A stretch of 64,000 bases of DNA from Isachenkonia alkalipeptolytica. GTDB lineage: Bacteria; Bacillota; Clostridia; Peptostreptococcales; T1SED10-28. Positions 16,919 to 25,709 of the stretch are shown one piece after another. The stretch's first letter is position 1, and every line of letters starts with the position of its first letter. The notes under the pieces were generated by a model. The model did not search any database and was not told the origin of the DNA. It saw only the letters and a program-made list of their open reading frames with translations. Both the position numbers and the translations under genes were made by a program. The stretch lies in the NCBI RefSeq assembly GCF_009910325.1, contig NZ_SUMG01000010.1, forward strand, positions 1 through 64,000, read 5' to 3'.

Positions 16919-17035
16919 TTCTACCTTCACACCTTTCAACCTCCCATAAATGATTTGATATCATTTTACAGGATTATTGGATTTGGTGGTAAAGAAATTC
17001 AGTAGCGAAATAGCTTTTAGTGGTACACTTTTACA

Positions 17036-17370
17036 ATATCATTTACAGCGGAATATCGGTACTCTGTCGCCGGAACAGCGGTACTGTATCACCGGACAGG
17101 CGGTACAGTTAAGTCCGGATTACCCAATAGATACATTATAGAGTTTTTCCACGAAGCGGCATAGTACTTCGTGATAGTGGGTCAGTTCCACCGTGAAGGT
17201 GGATCAATTTGACCGTGACAGTGGATCGATTTTAGTGAAATATTCATTAAGTCCGGATTACCCAGCCACAACAGTGGCTCTCTAATGAATATGGTGGGTC
17301 AAAATTTTGTACTTGCCGGGTCAAACAAAAGAATTCAATGGGTCAATTTCGATGAAATACTCACCGGGTA
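17036..17370. repeat. stacked remnants of other IS21-type ends
   Basis: Short spaced repeats of three kinds follow one another. The first is GCGGTAC-type (near 17056, 17079 and 17099). The second is GTGGATCAATTTGACCGTGA-type (near 17177-17235). The third is GGGTCAA-type (near 17295-17345). Each kind resembles subterminal repeats of IS21 elements, but no transposase gene accompanies them. An 18-bp direct repeat, TTAAGTCCGGATTACCCA, lies at 17109-17126 and 17247-17264. No gene is seen from 16940 to 17547. Confidence 0.45.
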
Positions 17371-17547
17371 TGTGTCCTATGTTTTACGCTTACAATATAA
17401 AAACAGCATAAGAAGACTTTTCAACTCCCTATGCTGCATTATTATATTTATTCTGTTTTATCATTCATCATCATAAAAATAGTTCACCAACACTACTTGA
17501 CAAAGAGCCTTATATTTTTGCCTTTTACATGGTTCTTAGAAAACGAT

Positions 17548-18447
17548 CTAGTACTCAATATTTAAGTTTATGTACGGCACTATAAACTCATCAAATTCTA
17601 TTCCTCCATGTTCTCCGATATATTTGTTATCTTTGTTTAGAGCCTTCCCTTTACATGGTATTATTAAATATTTGTTATCTAAAACCATCTCATGTATATT
17701 TTCAACTACATTTCCACCATTATTATAATCTACTATCATTTTTATTATGTTTGCACTCTTGAGTTTTAATAAAGCCTCAATAATACCTGTCTTGAAAGTT
17801 GCAATTTCTATAAAAACAGCTCTGCTTCCACCTTTTTTTATAATATAATCATTATTCCCAATTTCATTAATATGGAAATAACGATTTATGTCAAAATATT
17901 CTATTTGTGTCGAATTGCCTATAATATAAGAATTCATATTTGCATGCATTCCATGATCAGCTGATATGAAAATTTCTGCTTCAGGATTTACACACAAAAA
18001 CTTAGTTATAGCCACAAAATAGCTATGCAATCTATCCAGTACTTTTCTTGGCCCTTTTTTATGACCTCCAGGTGAAAATATATCTTCGTCTACATCACTT
18101 TTATGAAGCTTACCATCTACGCTTAACCATATAATTCCCAAATCTTTTTCTTCATTTTTTACGCTTCTCCATAATTCCTCTAAACTACTTTTAACTTTTT
18201 CTTCAGTTAATAATTCTGCATGATTCATGATTTCAGGCTGTAACTTTCTTAAATTAGGTGCATGGAAAATACTATATAATTTAGTGGATATTACTCTTCC
18301 AATATTCTCTGTTGAAATATTCTCGAATATTTTAGTATGTGTATATTTTGTAGCAGTGGGTAAAGTTGAAAAGGCTGGTTCATAATTATTAAACCAGCTA
18401 TTATAAGTAATACAGGAATACCACCCATAGTTAAAACCTCCTTTAAA
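17548..18447 (-). pseudogene. alkaline phosphatase-superfamily protein, 5' end missing
   Basis: The frame is open from a TGA at 18448-18450 to the stop at 17548. The C-terminal part carries FISADHGMH, a metal-site motif of the alkaline phosphatase / phosphodiesterase superfamily, and GEHGGIEFDEFIVP near the end. The N-terminal metal and nucleophile motifs expected in the first ~100 residues are absent. A strong AAAGGAGG with an ATG at 18428 exists but is one base out of frame with the phosphatase frame. The first in-frame ATG is only at 18228. It is probably a 5'-truncated or frameshifted relic; the substrate is unknown. Confidence 0.6.
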
Positions 18448-18540
18448 TCAGTACTTCTTGTTATATATTGCGAAAGATTTCTTCCCCTCCGGGATTTATC
18501 GTAATTTGTGATAATCTTTTTTGTATATCGGTTAATTTGC

Positions 18541-19221
18541 TTAATATAATTGACGTATCATTTCTTTCACAAGATTAGCAGATTTATGTGCTGCTAGTTC
18601 TTCGAATTCAGTATAATCTTCAGTACTTGCTTCATTCGATAAATCAGAAATACAGCGAATAACTAAAAAAGGAACTTGGTTTACAAAAGCGGTATGTGCT
18701 ATGGCTGCTCCTTCCATCTCTACGCAAGTTGCCTTGTAAATTTGATGAAACTCTCTTTTTCTCCTAGTATCTGATATAAAGTCTTCACCTGATACAATTG
18801 TTCCAATATGATAATCTAAATTATTGGATTTTGAAATTTTAGTTGCCAGGTCAATTAAATTAGCATCCGCTTCAAAAAACTCCTGATTTGGAAAACAACT
18901 TATCATTTGTGTTCTACGCACATCATAGTAGGTTAGCTGTTTAGATAATACTATAGAAAGATGATTAATATCATCAGAAAGCCCTCCAGCAATGCCTGTA
19001 TTGATTATTTTATCAACTGAATATTTATCAATTAAAATCTGCGTATAAATAGCAGCATTTACTTTGCCAATTCCGCATACCACTAAAACAACTTCAATAT
19101 CATTAATTTTGCCTACATAATAATCTAAACCTGCATGTGTTTCAATAAAACAATTTTCCAAATCATTTTTAATAATCTCTGTCTCTACTGGCATAGCGCC
19201 AATAATCCCAACTTTTTTCAT
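18541..19221 (-). CDS. mtnN: 5'-methylthioadenosine/S-adenosylhomocysteine nucleosidase
   Basis: 226 residues. The enzyme splits MTA and SAH (and 5'-deoxyadenosine) into adenine and the thio-ribose, recycling SAM by-products. The MTAN motifs are all present: IGIIGAMPVE at the start with the catalytic Glu, NTGIAGGL, VSGEDFISD, CVEMEGAAIAH with the substrate-binding Glu, and RCISDLS with the catalytic Asp. Length is typical. GGAGG precedes the ATG. The gene is AT-rich like its left neighbours, which suggests that it came with the island or is an extra copy. Confidence 0.93.
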   Translation of the reverse strand: MKKVGIIGAMPVETEIIKNDLENCFIETHAGLDYYVGKINDIEVVLVVCGIGKVNAAIYTQILIDKYSVDKIINTGIAGGLSDDINHLSIVLSKQLTYYDVRRTQMISCFPNQEFFEADANLIDLATKISKSNNLDYHIGTIVSGEDFISDTRRKREFHQIYKATCVEMEGAAIAHTAFVNQVPFLVIRCISDLSNEASTEDYTEFEELAAHKSANLVKEMIRQLY

Positions 19222-19261
19222 TTCAGCGACTCCTCCTAATATTAAAAATCCTTACGATCTA

Positions 19262-19298
19262 GATGACAGCGGGACGGAGTTTTTGTCATCCCGCTGTG
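19262..19298. repeat. GACAGCGGGACGGAG palindrome family, copy 1
   Basis: ACAGCGGGA ... TCCCGCTGT forms an inverted repeat around CGGAGTTTTTGTCA. Related copies lie at 28384-28412 and 40748-40778. Confidence 0.6.
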
Positions 19299-19355
19299 GG
19301 AAAAGGCTTTGTGGCACTTCAAAATCCAGCAGGCTGGGTTTTATGCTTCGCTAGT

Positions 19356-19799
19356 CTACAGCGGGCCCATGTTTTTTCCCGTATTTTCATCCTCTGACTT
19401 TTGTTCCTTATCCTTTTTCTTTTCCTTTTCCTCCTTTTCCTCATCTACTTCCGTCAATATCCACTGATTCTCCTCGGTAACCTCTTCAACCCTTTTTATA
19501 ATCTTTTTCATCAAATTCTTCTCCGCACCAAGGGTCACCGTAACCCCTCCACTGCCGCCGCCGAGAAGGATGTTGATTCTGCATTCATTATCCGCCCTTC
19601 GGTGCATGGTGATCGTCGCAAAGATCCGGGACTTGTTTCGGTAATAATATTTTTCCCCGTAAATAATGTAAAGATTATCCCCGGACAAAATGGACTTTGC
19701 GGGCCCGTCAAAAAACCTTTCCTCGGCAAACCTTTCGGTCAGTAACCGGTAAATATTTTTGCCGTTTTCGCATTCGATGATAAGTTGTTTACTTTCCAT
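19356..19799 (-). CDS. hypothetical protein with duplicated 5' end elsewhere
   Basis: 147 residues that I cannot assign. The first ~105 residues look folded (KQLIIECENGKNIYRLL ..., INILLGGGSGGVTVTLG with a glycine-rich turn). The last 40 are charged and probably disordered (KEEKEKKKDKEQKSED). GGAGG is seven bases ahead of the ATG. The first ~20 codons and about 65 bases upstream (19738-19863) recur at 26367-26492, where the rest of the gene is missing. Confidence 0.6.
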   Translation of the reverse strand: MESKQLIIECENGKNIYRLLTERFAEERFFDGPAKSILSGDNLYIIYGEKYYYRNKSRIFATITMHRRADNECRINILLGGGSGGVTVTLGAEKNLMKKIIKRVEEVTEENQWILTEVDEEKEEKEKKKDKEQKSEDENTGKNMGPL

Positions 19800-19973
19800 T
19801 GTTGTGCCTCCTTATGTGCCTTGGGGACGTCCCCTTGGCTTTGGCTCCGATTTTAAGGTTCTTATGCCCTGGGGATATGCCCTGGGGACGTTTTGTTTGC
19901 CATTAAACAAGGTCGCAATAAACCTCCCGTCATATGCTGGACTTGTATGCTTGTTTTTTCAGTACTTACACCT

Positions 19974-20357
19974 CTAAAATATCACAGTCTGTAGGGTCCT
20001 AAAGATTGCTAAAAACAAGAGAAAAATTGAATTCAGTATGCTTAATTTATGTCTATTCGATTTTTCTTCATATTTCCTTTCAAAATAAGCGCGCAGTCCT
20101 TGCATGATAGCTCCTGCTACTAGAATAAATTCAAACCAATAGGGCTGAGGATTGACGATCATAATTCCATAGAGTATAGCGATTAATAGTAAAGTAACAA
20201 TCATCACCAGGAGCTTGTCTGTAATAGTCAGTGACCTATACAATTTTATCTTTCCTTCAATGTTATTGTTTTTCCTGATTTTTGCCGCTTGACTCAAATA
20301 AAAACCAATCCCTTCAAATAAAACAATTACCGAGCCAACAAATTCTACAGTGTGCAT
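19974..20357 (-). CDS. small membrane protein of unknown function
   Basis: 127 residues with about four hydrophobic stretches: HTVEFVGSVIVLFEGIGFY, LLVMIVTLLLIAILYGIMI, FEFILVAGAIMQGL and LNSIFLLFLAIF. Basic loops lie between them (RAYFERKYEEKSNR). GGGAGG precedes the ATG. It is not a family I can name with confidence; small four-helix membrane proteins of this kind are common in Firmicutes. Confidence 0.6.
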   Translation of the reverse strand: MHTVEFVGSVIVLFEGIGFYLSQAAKIRKNNNIEGKIKLYRSLTITDKLLVMIVTLLLIAILYGIMIVNPQPYWFEFILVAGAIMQGLRAYFERKYEEKSNRHKLSILNSIFLLFLAIFRTLQTVIF

Positions 20358-20459
20358 ATAAACCTCCCTGTGTAAAAAATTTAAAGCTTTGAACTATTAC
20401 TTTTTTCTAAAGATGGTCCTTGGGGCGTTTGGCTGATCATGTTCCGTTACCGACACCAG

Positions 20460-20600
20460 TTATGGGTATGCTCTACTTATGGCAAACAAAACGTCCCCTT
20501 GGCTTGCATGCTCTACTTATGGCAAACAAAACGTCCCTGTGGCTCCTCCCCGTGGCTCCACGGCTTGTGCCCGTGGCTTGCAAAACGTCCCCCTGGCTTC
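20460..20600 (+). repeat. tandem copies of the CAAACAAAACGTCCC repeat
   Basis: The unit ATGCTCTACTTATGGCAAAC plus AAAACGTCCC is present twice in tandem (20468 and 20508). A shorter GCAAAACGTCCCCCTGGCTT follows at 20579. Together with 19823-19903 and 8098-8130 this forms a dispersed family. No convincing gene exists in 20358-20790, although three short frames stay open across the repeat. Confidence 0.6.
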
Positions 20601-20790
20601 AGTGGCTTTACAGTATTATTCTACAAAACCCTCTTCAAACCCTTTATTTTTCCTAAATTCACCCCAAAAACTCTTCGACTTTTTTGCATAAAAAAACCTC
20701 TTTATATCCAACCGCAAATTGCAGTTGGAATAAATGAGATTTTGAACACTGAAAACAATAAACAAAAATAACTGACCAACCAAAGGTCAA

Positions 20791-23070
20791 CTAATCCTGA
20801 CGGTAGTTTTGGAATCCTGGTACTGCTATGGCTTCATTCTCCCAAAGAAGTTCTTCAAAGACTTTCGGTGCTATAGGTTTCGAAAAAAGATATCCCTGAC
20901 CCATACTACAGTTGCTTTCCAGCAACCGGTTATACTGGTTCTCATTTTCGATGCCTTCCGCTACCACATTCAAATCCAGTGCCTTTCCCATATTGATAAT
21001 GGTGTTGATCATGACCTGCTGTTTTTTATCATGAATTTTTGCAATAAAGGACTTATCCAGCTTTATGGTATTAATTGGCAGTTCCTGAATCACGTATAAG
21101 GAAGAGTATCCCGTTCCAAAATCATCGATGGAGATGCCAACCCCCAAGTCACTGATTTGGTGAAGGAGCTCCACATTTTTATTCGTATTCTGCATGATGC
21201 TTTCAGTGATCTCGATCTCTAAAAGACCGGGATCCAGTTGTGAGTTTTCCAGTTCTTCTTTTATAATGCTAAGCAAATTCCCCTGCTGAAATTGTCTTAC
21301 GGATACATTAACGGAAACCGTCATGGAGGGAAGCCCCTTTTCCTTCCATATTTTATTTTGTTTACATGCGGTCCGAAGCACCCACTGGCCAATCCTTACA
21401 ATGCTTCCGGTCTCCTCGGCGATGGGAATAAACTCTGCCGGCGATACCCAACCCAACTCCGGGTGGTGCCATCGAAGCAGGGCCTCCATTCCCACAATCT
21501 CCTTCGTATCCAAGGCCACCTTCGGCTGATAGCAGAGGGTAAACTGATTCTTCTCAATCCCTTTTCTTAAACTATTTTCAATTTTCATCTTTCGTACCAT
21601 GGTCCGGTTTAGGGCGTCATCATAAAATCGATAATTGTTCCGTCCGCTGTCCTTTGCAAGATACATGGCGGCGTCGGCATACTTGAACAAATCGTTCACC
21701 GTTTCTCCGTGTTTGGGATACAGACTGATCCCGACGCTGGCGGTAACGAGGATTTCATGTTCCTGAACAAAAAACGGTTTTTGAAATCGACGTAGCAAGC
21801 GTTCCGCTACCGCGATGCATTTTTTTTCCGATGCCTCGGCATAAACAACGGCAAACTCATCCCCGCCCAAACGAAACAACTGCATATCGGGAGTAATGAA
21901 CTCCCGTAAATAAGCCGCTGTTTTTACCAGAATGTGATCTCCGGTTTGATGGCCTAAGGTATCGTTTACCACTTTAAATCGGTCCAAATCCATCAATAAT
22001 AAACCTACCGCCCGGTTTTCAGGCTGATTGATCTGATGCTTCAGTTGACGCCTAAAGCTCGTTCGGTTACTGAGCCCTGTAAGGGAGTCGTGATGAGCTA
22101 AAAACCGATATTCATCGATTAATTTATTATTTTCCTTTAGTACATACCGTTGTCGTATAATAATCATGATCAAGATTAGGGAAAGTCCGAAACTCAGGGC
22201 ATTGATTTCCCAATTGTAACTATAGAAAACCAGCACTAGTAAAATTGTCGTACTGATGTAGGGTATGGTGGTTTCCCTTTTTTCAAAGTTTCTTTTAATA
22301 CTGGCCCTGGAGACTTCACGGGAGTTCCTTGCATAAAAACCGCCAAAACCGACCAACCATATGGCGCTCAGCCATAACAAACCCACCGGATGTCCGGAAT
22401 AGTAGCCCCCCATCATATTTAAATAACCATAATAGGAGTCCGCAGCAATATGTATAAACAGTCCACCCAAAACCAGAAGTAAAGGGGTTTCTTCTTTTTT
22501 CTTATATATCAGGTAGTAAAGAATTATAATGGCAAAGAGCATACTTAATTCCAGTACAGGCAATACTAAAGACATAAACCAGTTCAGTAGCGCTTGCTCG
22601 GAAAATGTAAAGATCGGTTCGATCAAAAAGTGTATCTTAATGGAAGCCATGGTGATCATAAAGACCACAACATTAAAAACATAGGACCGGTTAAACCTGC
22701 TGGTAACCGTAATTTTGATTCGGCTGATTAGGGAATGTAAAAAAAACAAATAGGCCCCAATCCAAAAGAAGTATGCGGCATCGGAAAACAGGAGTACATC
22801 CTCCGTAAATCCATAAATAATCCAAAGGACATTTCCAATAAGGTATGCTGCCACCCCGAATCGTAACAGTACCCAAAGTTTTCTATGTTCATTAGTGACC
22901 CTTTCACAGGCCTTATGTAAAAATATTAAAGCGAAAACTAAACCAAGGATTTGCAACAGGTTTAATGCTAACATCAATACCGTCGGACTTCCTTGAAATA
23001 AAAACTTACTCCCGTAAAAAAGCATGGTATTCACTGCGAGGATTGTCACTATCATTTTTTTGATTTTCAA
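20791..23070 (-). CDS. membrane GGDEF-EAL cyclic-di-GMP protein
   Basis: About 759 residues. The first ~320 residues hold eight or nine membrane helices. A GGDEF domain follows with an intact RLGGDEFAVVY active site (about residue 400), then an EAL domain with GMEALLRWHH (about 530) and IDDFGTGYSSL. Such proteins make and/or break cyclic-di-GMP; both active sites look competent, so the net activity cannot be told from sequence. The start is taken as TTG at 23070, six bases behind AGAGGTG; an ATG two codons earlier touches the ribosome site. It is single-gene and not coupled to neighbours. Confidence 0.92.
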   Translation of the reverse strand: MKIKKMIVTILAVNTMLFYGSKFLFQGSPTVLMLALNLLQILGLVFALIFLHKACERVTNEHRKLWVLLRFGVAAYLIGNVLWIIYGFTEDVLLFSDAAYFFWIGAYLFFLHSLISRIKITVTSRFNRSYVFNVVVFMITMASIKIHFLIEPIFTFSEQALLNWFMSLVLPVLELSMLFAIIILYYLIYKKKEETPLLLVLGGLFIHIAADSYYGYLNMMGGYYSGHPVGLLWLSAIWLVGFGGFYARNSREVSRASIKRNFEKRETTIPYISTTILLVLVFYSYNWEINALSFGLSLILIMIIIRQRYVLKENNKLIDEYRFLAHHDSLTGLSNRTSFRRQLKHQINQPENRAVGLLLMDLDRFKVVNDTLGHQTGDHILVKTAAYLREFITPDMQLFRLGGDEFAVVYAEASEKKCIAVAERLLRRFQKPFFVQEHEILVTASVGISLYPKHGETVNDLFKYADAAMYLAKDSGRNNYRFYDDALNRTMVRKMKIENSLRKGIEKNQFTLCYQPKVALDTKEIVGMEALLRWHHPELGWVSPAEFIPIAEETGSIVRIGQWVLRTACKQNKIWKEKGLPSMTVSVNVSVRQFQQGNLLSIIKEELENSQLDPGLLEIEITESIMQNTNKNVELLHQISDLGVGISIDDFGTGYSSLYVIQELPINTIKLDKSFIAKIHDKKQQVMINTIINMGKALDLNVVAEGIENENQYNRLLESNCSMGQGYLFSKPIAPKVFEELLWENEAIAVPGFQNYRQD

Positions 23071-23477
23071 AGGCATCACCTCTTTTCAAACCTTGCATGT
23101 TAACTATTTTAAAATCAAGCACTTTTTTTATTTTTCTTATCTCTCTATCCTATTATCCAACCTGACATTTGTCAACAAATTTCGACAATTTATAAGGATC
23201 AGCATGTCGCTTTTTTTAACCGCAATGCCGAGAAGTCTCCCTCCTCTTAGCCTTCCTTACTCAAAAAGTGAGCGCGTAGGTGGGAGATGAATCGGTGGTT
23301 TTGTTCTTGCAAAAAGGGGTATACTAAATATGTCAGCAATGTTGCACATCGAAAACTGAATATATGAGGTTGCAGAGAGAAATCGGTGTATTCTGAATGC
23401 GACAACCAAGCGATGATTACACTCCTTCTCTGTGTAAAATATTCAAGGTAATGAGTTAGCTTATTTGCTGACACATG
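23071..23477. other. intergenic stretch before the IS605-type end
   Basis: Holds no supported gene. It contains GTCAACAAATTTCGACAA and AAGTGAGCGCGTAGGTGGGA, which could be the left part of the IS605-type remnant that ends at 23573. I could not confirm a left-end hairpin. Confidence 0.3.
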
Positions 23478-23573
23478 AACCGTGGGACACGCGGGGATAG
23501 CTCGCTTATGCTGTAGTCGGTAGACTACTCGAACGAGAAGCCCCCACTTCTATAAGTGGTGGGAGTATGTCAC
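23478..23573 (+). mobile_element. IS200/IS605-type right end, orphan omegaRNA-like copy
   Basis: Second copy of the 31-126 sequence (91 of 96 bases identical), ending in the same hairpin and GTATGTCAC. No tnpA or tnpB reading frame precedes it in 23071-23477. The base right after its end (23574) starts recognisable MATE-transporter sequence, so the element end sits exactly in a disrupted gene. Confidence 0.65.
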
Positions 23574-23574
23574 A

Positions 23575-24030
23575 GACTGGAAACTGAACCGTAAGATGTT
23601 TAAAACCCTGACAAAAATCAATATCCACGCAGCGGTGTAACGGCTGATTATGCCCTCGGGACAACTAATCTACGGCGGGGTGTACTACATTTTCGCTCCC
23701 TTTTTAGCAGGCCTCTTTTCCGAGGACCCGGCAGTCATTGACCAGGTGGTCCGGGTGCTTGGAATCATTGCGCTGTTTCAACCCTTTTTAGCCATCACCC
23801 TGGTTATCACCGCCGCGCTGCAAGGGGCCGGGGATACGAAGTTTCCCATGTATTCCTCCCTATTAGGGATTTGGGGCGTCCGGGTGGTAAGGGTTTACAT
23901 CTTAAGTATTCGGATGGACTACGGCCTGATCGGGGTTTGGACCGTCTACGCCGTTGATATTACCCTTCGGGGCATTATTTTAATGATTCGTTTTTTAAAA
24001 GGAAAATGGAAAGATATTGAAATCGACTAA
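23575..24030 (+). pseudogene. MATE-family efflux transporter remnant
   Basis: The frame reads KMFKTLTKINIHAAV-stop-RLIMPSGQLIY, which is the start of the second half of a MATE antiporter (usually ..AAIERLIMRSGQ..) with Glu changed to a stop codon at 23636-23638. It then jumps directly to the last four helices (FAPFLAGLFSEDPAVIDQVV ... GAGDTKFPMYSS ... GLIGVWTVYAVDI). The first half, beyond the IS605-type end, and several central helices are missing. MATE proteins export drugs with Na+ or H+; this copy cannot work. Confidence 0.85.
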
Positions 24031-24098
24031 GGACATATTCGAGTGCCGATGCAGGCGAAAGGTGAAAAATCGAATAACAATAACAGGAGATGATTTTC

Positions 24099-24371
24099 AT
24101 GGAGAAACATAGCCATCCCAATCAAAAGCAGCTGATTAACCGGATGTCCCGGGTTGTGGGCCATGCAGAGTCCGTAAAACGGATGCTGGAAGAGGAACAG
24201 GAATGCAGTGATATTTTAATCCAGATCACCGCGGTAAAATCCGCCTTAAACAACGTGGGAAAACTGGTGTTAAAGGACCATATGAACCACTGCATCGTGG
24301 ACGCCGTAAAAAATGATAATCCGGAAGCCATAGAAAAACTGGATGAGGCCATCGACAAGTTTATGAAGTAA
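24099..24371 (+). CDS. csoR: CsoR-family copper-sensing repressor
   Basis: 90 residues, all-helical, of the CsoR/RcnR/FrmR family. The metal ligands appear as Cys36 (EEQECSDIL), His61 and Cys65 (KDHMNHCIVDAV), the Cys-His-Cys set and numbering of Cu(I)-binding CsoR. The apo form binds DNA and Cu(I) releases it. The ATG at 24099 is nine bases behind AGGAG; the upstream ATG at 24090 abuts that site. No copper ATPase or chaperone gene is adjacent, so its target lies elsewhere or has been lost with the neighbouring decayed genes. Confidence 0.9.
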   Translation: MEKHSHPNQKQLINRMSRVVGHAESVKRMLEEEQECSDILIQITAVKSALNNVGKLVLKDHMNHCIVDAVKNDNPEAIEKLDEAIDKFMK

Positions 24372-24393
24372 GAAGGCAGGAGGAGAGCTGGAC

Positions 24394-24424
24394 AGAGGAC
24401 AGGGGGAAAGAGTAACTGTCCTCT
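24394..24424. repeat. inverted repeat behind csoR
   Basis: AGAGGACAG and CTGTCCTCT flank a 13-base loop. There is no T-run, so a terminator is uncertain. Confidence 0.4.
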
Positions 24425-24524
24425 CTGCTTCCGCAATTAGCAGTCACAATTAATGAGGCCTTCACCGGTTACTGTTATGTCTGGATAAATCCTGAAAAAC
24501 GGCTTTTACCTAAGTGCAACATCC

Positions 24525-25091
24525 TTACTTTTGCTTTGTATCGACTTCATCAACCCGAATGTGGTTTCGTACATAATTGAATAATTCCCATCCTATTTCT
24601 ATACTGGGGGCTTCCCAAATGGCATCTTTTTTAGTAAACTCTCCTTTCCAGGATATCTCTTTGGGTTCCTGGAAGTAGTAATTTTTACATAATTCCAACT
24701 TGAAAGTATATGGGGCTTGGAATACTACGCCTTCTGATTTCTTCGAATTCTTCAACGCCTCCAATACCCCATCTTTTATGATTGCATAGGTTTCTTCCAC
24801 TCCCGGTTCCCAGCCTTGGGATTTATCTTTAACGGAAATATGCTTTACTTTCTCTGATAATTCCTTTGCTTCCTTCCTCGATGCTTCACAGCCGATATTG
24901 GCAATATACTTGACTCCCTGGAAATTCAAAACTGCCATACCTATTTCTGCGATATGCATGTCATTGAACCATAATCCTTTAATCGGTGGGGATTGAATGG
25001 TATGAGGGAAATAGGCATTTTCTTCTCCATTTCTTGCATGCTGTCCTACTGTTATCAGCCCAAAAGGTTTGGTTTTAGCCTGTCCCCTTAT
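24525..25091 (-). pseudogene. DppA-type (M55) D-aminopeptidase, N-terminus missing
   Basis: The frame opens after a TAG at 25092-25094 with no start codon until 24959. It reads GLITVGQHARNGEENAYFPH and then WFNDMHIAEIGMAVLNFQGV, the middle and C-terminal parts of M55 zinc D-aminopeptidases (~270 residues). The N-terminal third with the DxEG metal motif is gone. The missing part lies exactly where the small membrane protein gene at 25098 now begins, suggesting a deletion or insertion joint near 25090. Confidence 0.75.
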
Positions 25092-25097
25092 CTAAAT

Positions 25098-25352
25098 TTA
25101 CTCACAGGCTCTTTTCAATAGACTTTTTACGGGAACATAAAGGGCTAAGGCTGCAATCATTACTCCCATACTTACTGCCGGGGAATAAATGCCTCCTGCA
25201 ATGTATATATCCGTGGGTCCCTCTGCGCCCCCTATGATGCTCATACTTGAAGGTTCATTAAGCCGGTCGGTAAGCATCACCAGTAGAAAAGAGGTCATCA
25301 CACACAAGATGAAATGTTTCCCGAAGTTCCAATTGTTTAAAAATTTTTTCAT
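25098..25352 (-). CDS. small membrane protein with OadB-like GGAEGPT motif
   Basis: 84 residues with two hydrophobic segments (GKHFILCVMTSFLLVMLT and SPAVSMGVMIAALALYV). Between them lies MSIIGGAEGPTDIYIAGG, close to the GGADGPT motif at the sodium/carboxylate site of the beta subunit of sodium-pumping decarboxylases (OadB/GcdB). Alone it is far too short to be a pump. The ATG at 25352 is behind AGAGGAGG. Possible roles are a solitary module or a fragment kept for another task. Moderate certainty that it is expressed. Confidence 0.55.
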   Translation of the reverse strand: MKKFLNNWNFGKHFILCVMTSFLLVMLTDRLNEPSSMSIIGGAEGPTDIYIAGGIYSPAVSMGVMIAALALYVPVKSLLKRACE

Positions 25353-25413
25353 AAAATATCCTCCTCTTATGTATTTTAAGCATGTACGGATAGTGAATAA
25401 GAACATCATACCA

Positions 25414-25701
25414 TTAATTATACTTCAGTTCAATAATTCGAAAAAAATACAGATAAAAACCAAGATACTCAAGGGGAGGTACCGGAGATCTAGTAACCAG
25501 GAACCAGGAACCATAAGGACCTGGCTTCACTGCATCTTCCAAGAGCTCTTCTATTTTTGCTAACTTGTCATATAGTTCAGCTTTAGCTACTTGCTTCTCA
25601 TAAGTTTCCATGCTCATTACAGCCATATCACCATAGCTATTTTTTGTAATAAAGATCGGCTCTTTATTCCCATGGCATAGTTTTGAAATTTCCAATATCA
25701 T
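25414..25701 (-). pseudogene. Phd/YefM-family antitoxin remnant
   Basis: Residues 3-47 match a Phd/YefM antitoxin (EISKLCHGNKEPIFITKNSY, then GDMAVMSMETYEKQ). The usual first ~12 residues (start, then a PxSDLR strand) are missing, and after EELLEDAVK the C-terminus runs into unrelated sequence (FLVTRSPVPPLEYLGFYLYF). No toxin gene is next to it. It is a relic of a toxin-antitoxin pair, although a truncated DNA-binding protein might still be made. Confidence 0.65.
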
Positions 25702-25709
25702 TCCACCAA

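Larger units (their letters stand above)
14581..17035 (-). mobile_element. IS21-family insertion sequence
   Basis: Contains istA and istB. Both proposed outer ends begin TG: TGAATTTGTTTACCATT at 14581, and TGTAAAAGTGTACCACT reading inward from 17035, the second aligning with the first. Further GTTTACCA repeats lie inside the 14581 end (14609, 14634), and a TTTACCACCA copy lies inside the other. Multiple subterminal repeats are typical of IS21. No clear target duplication was found, so the ends are provisional. Confidence 0.7.

Noticed and set aside
18428-18428. ATG at 18428 as the start of the phosphatase gene
   Set aside because: It is one base out of frame and its own frame ends after 45 codons.
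20420-20771. Three overlapping plus-strand frames of 70-110 codons
   Set aside because: They are open only because the CAAACAAAACGTCCC repeat lacks stops; products are repeats of each other with no start signal.
24090-24098. csoR start at the ATG at 24090
   Set aside because: It overlaps the AGGAG site; the ATG at 24099 has correct spacing and gives the standard CsoR numbering of ligands.
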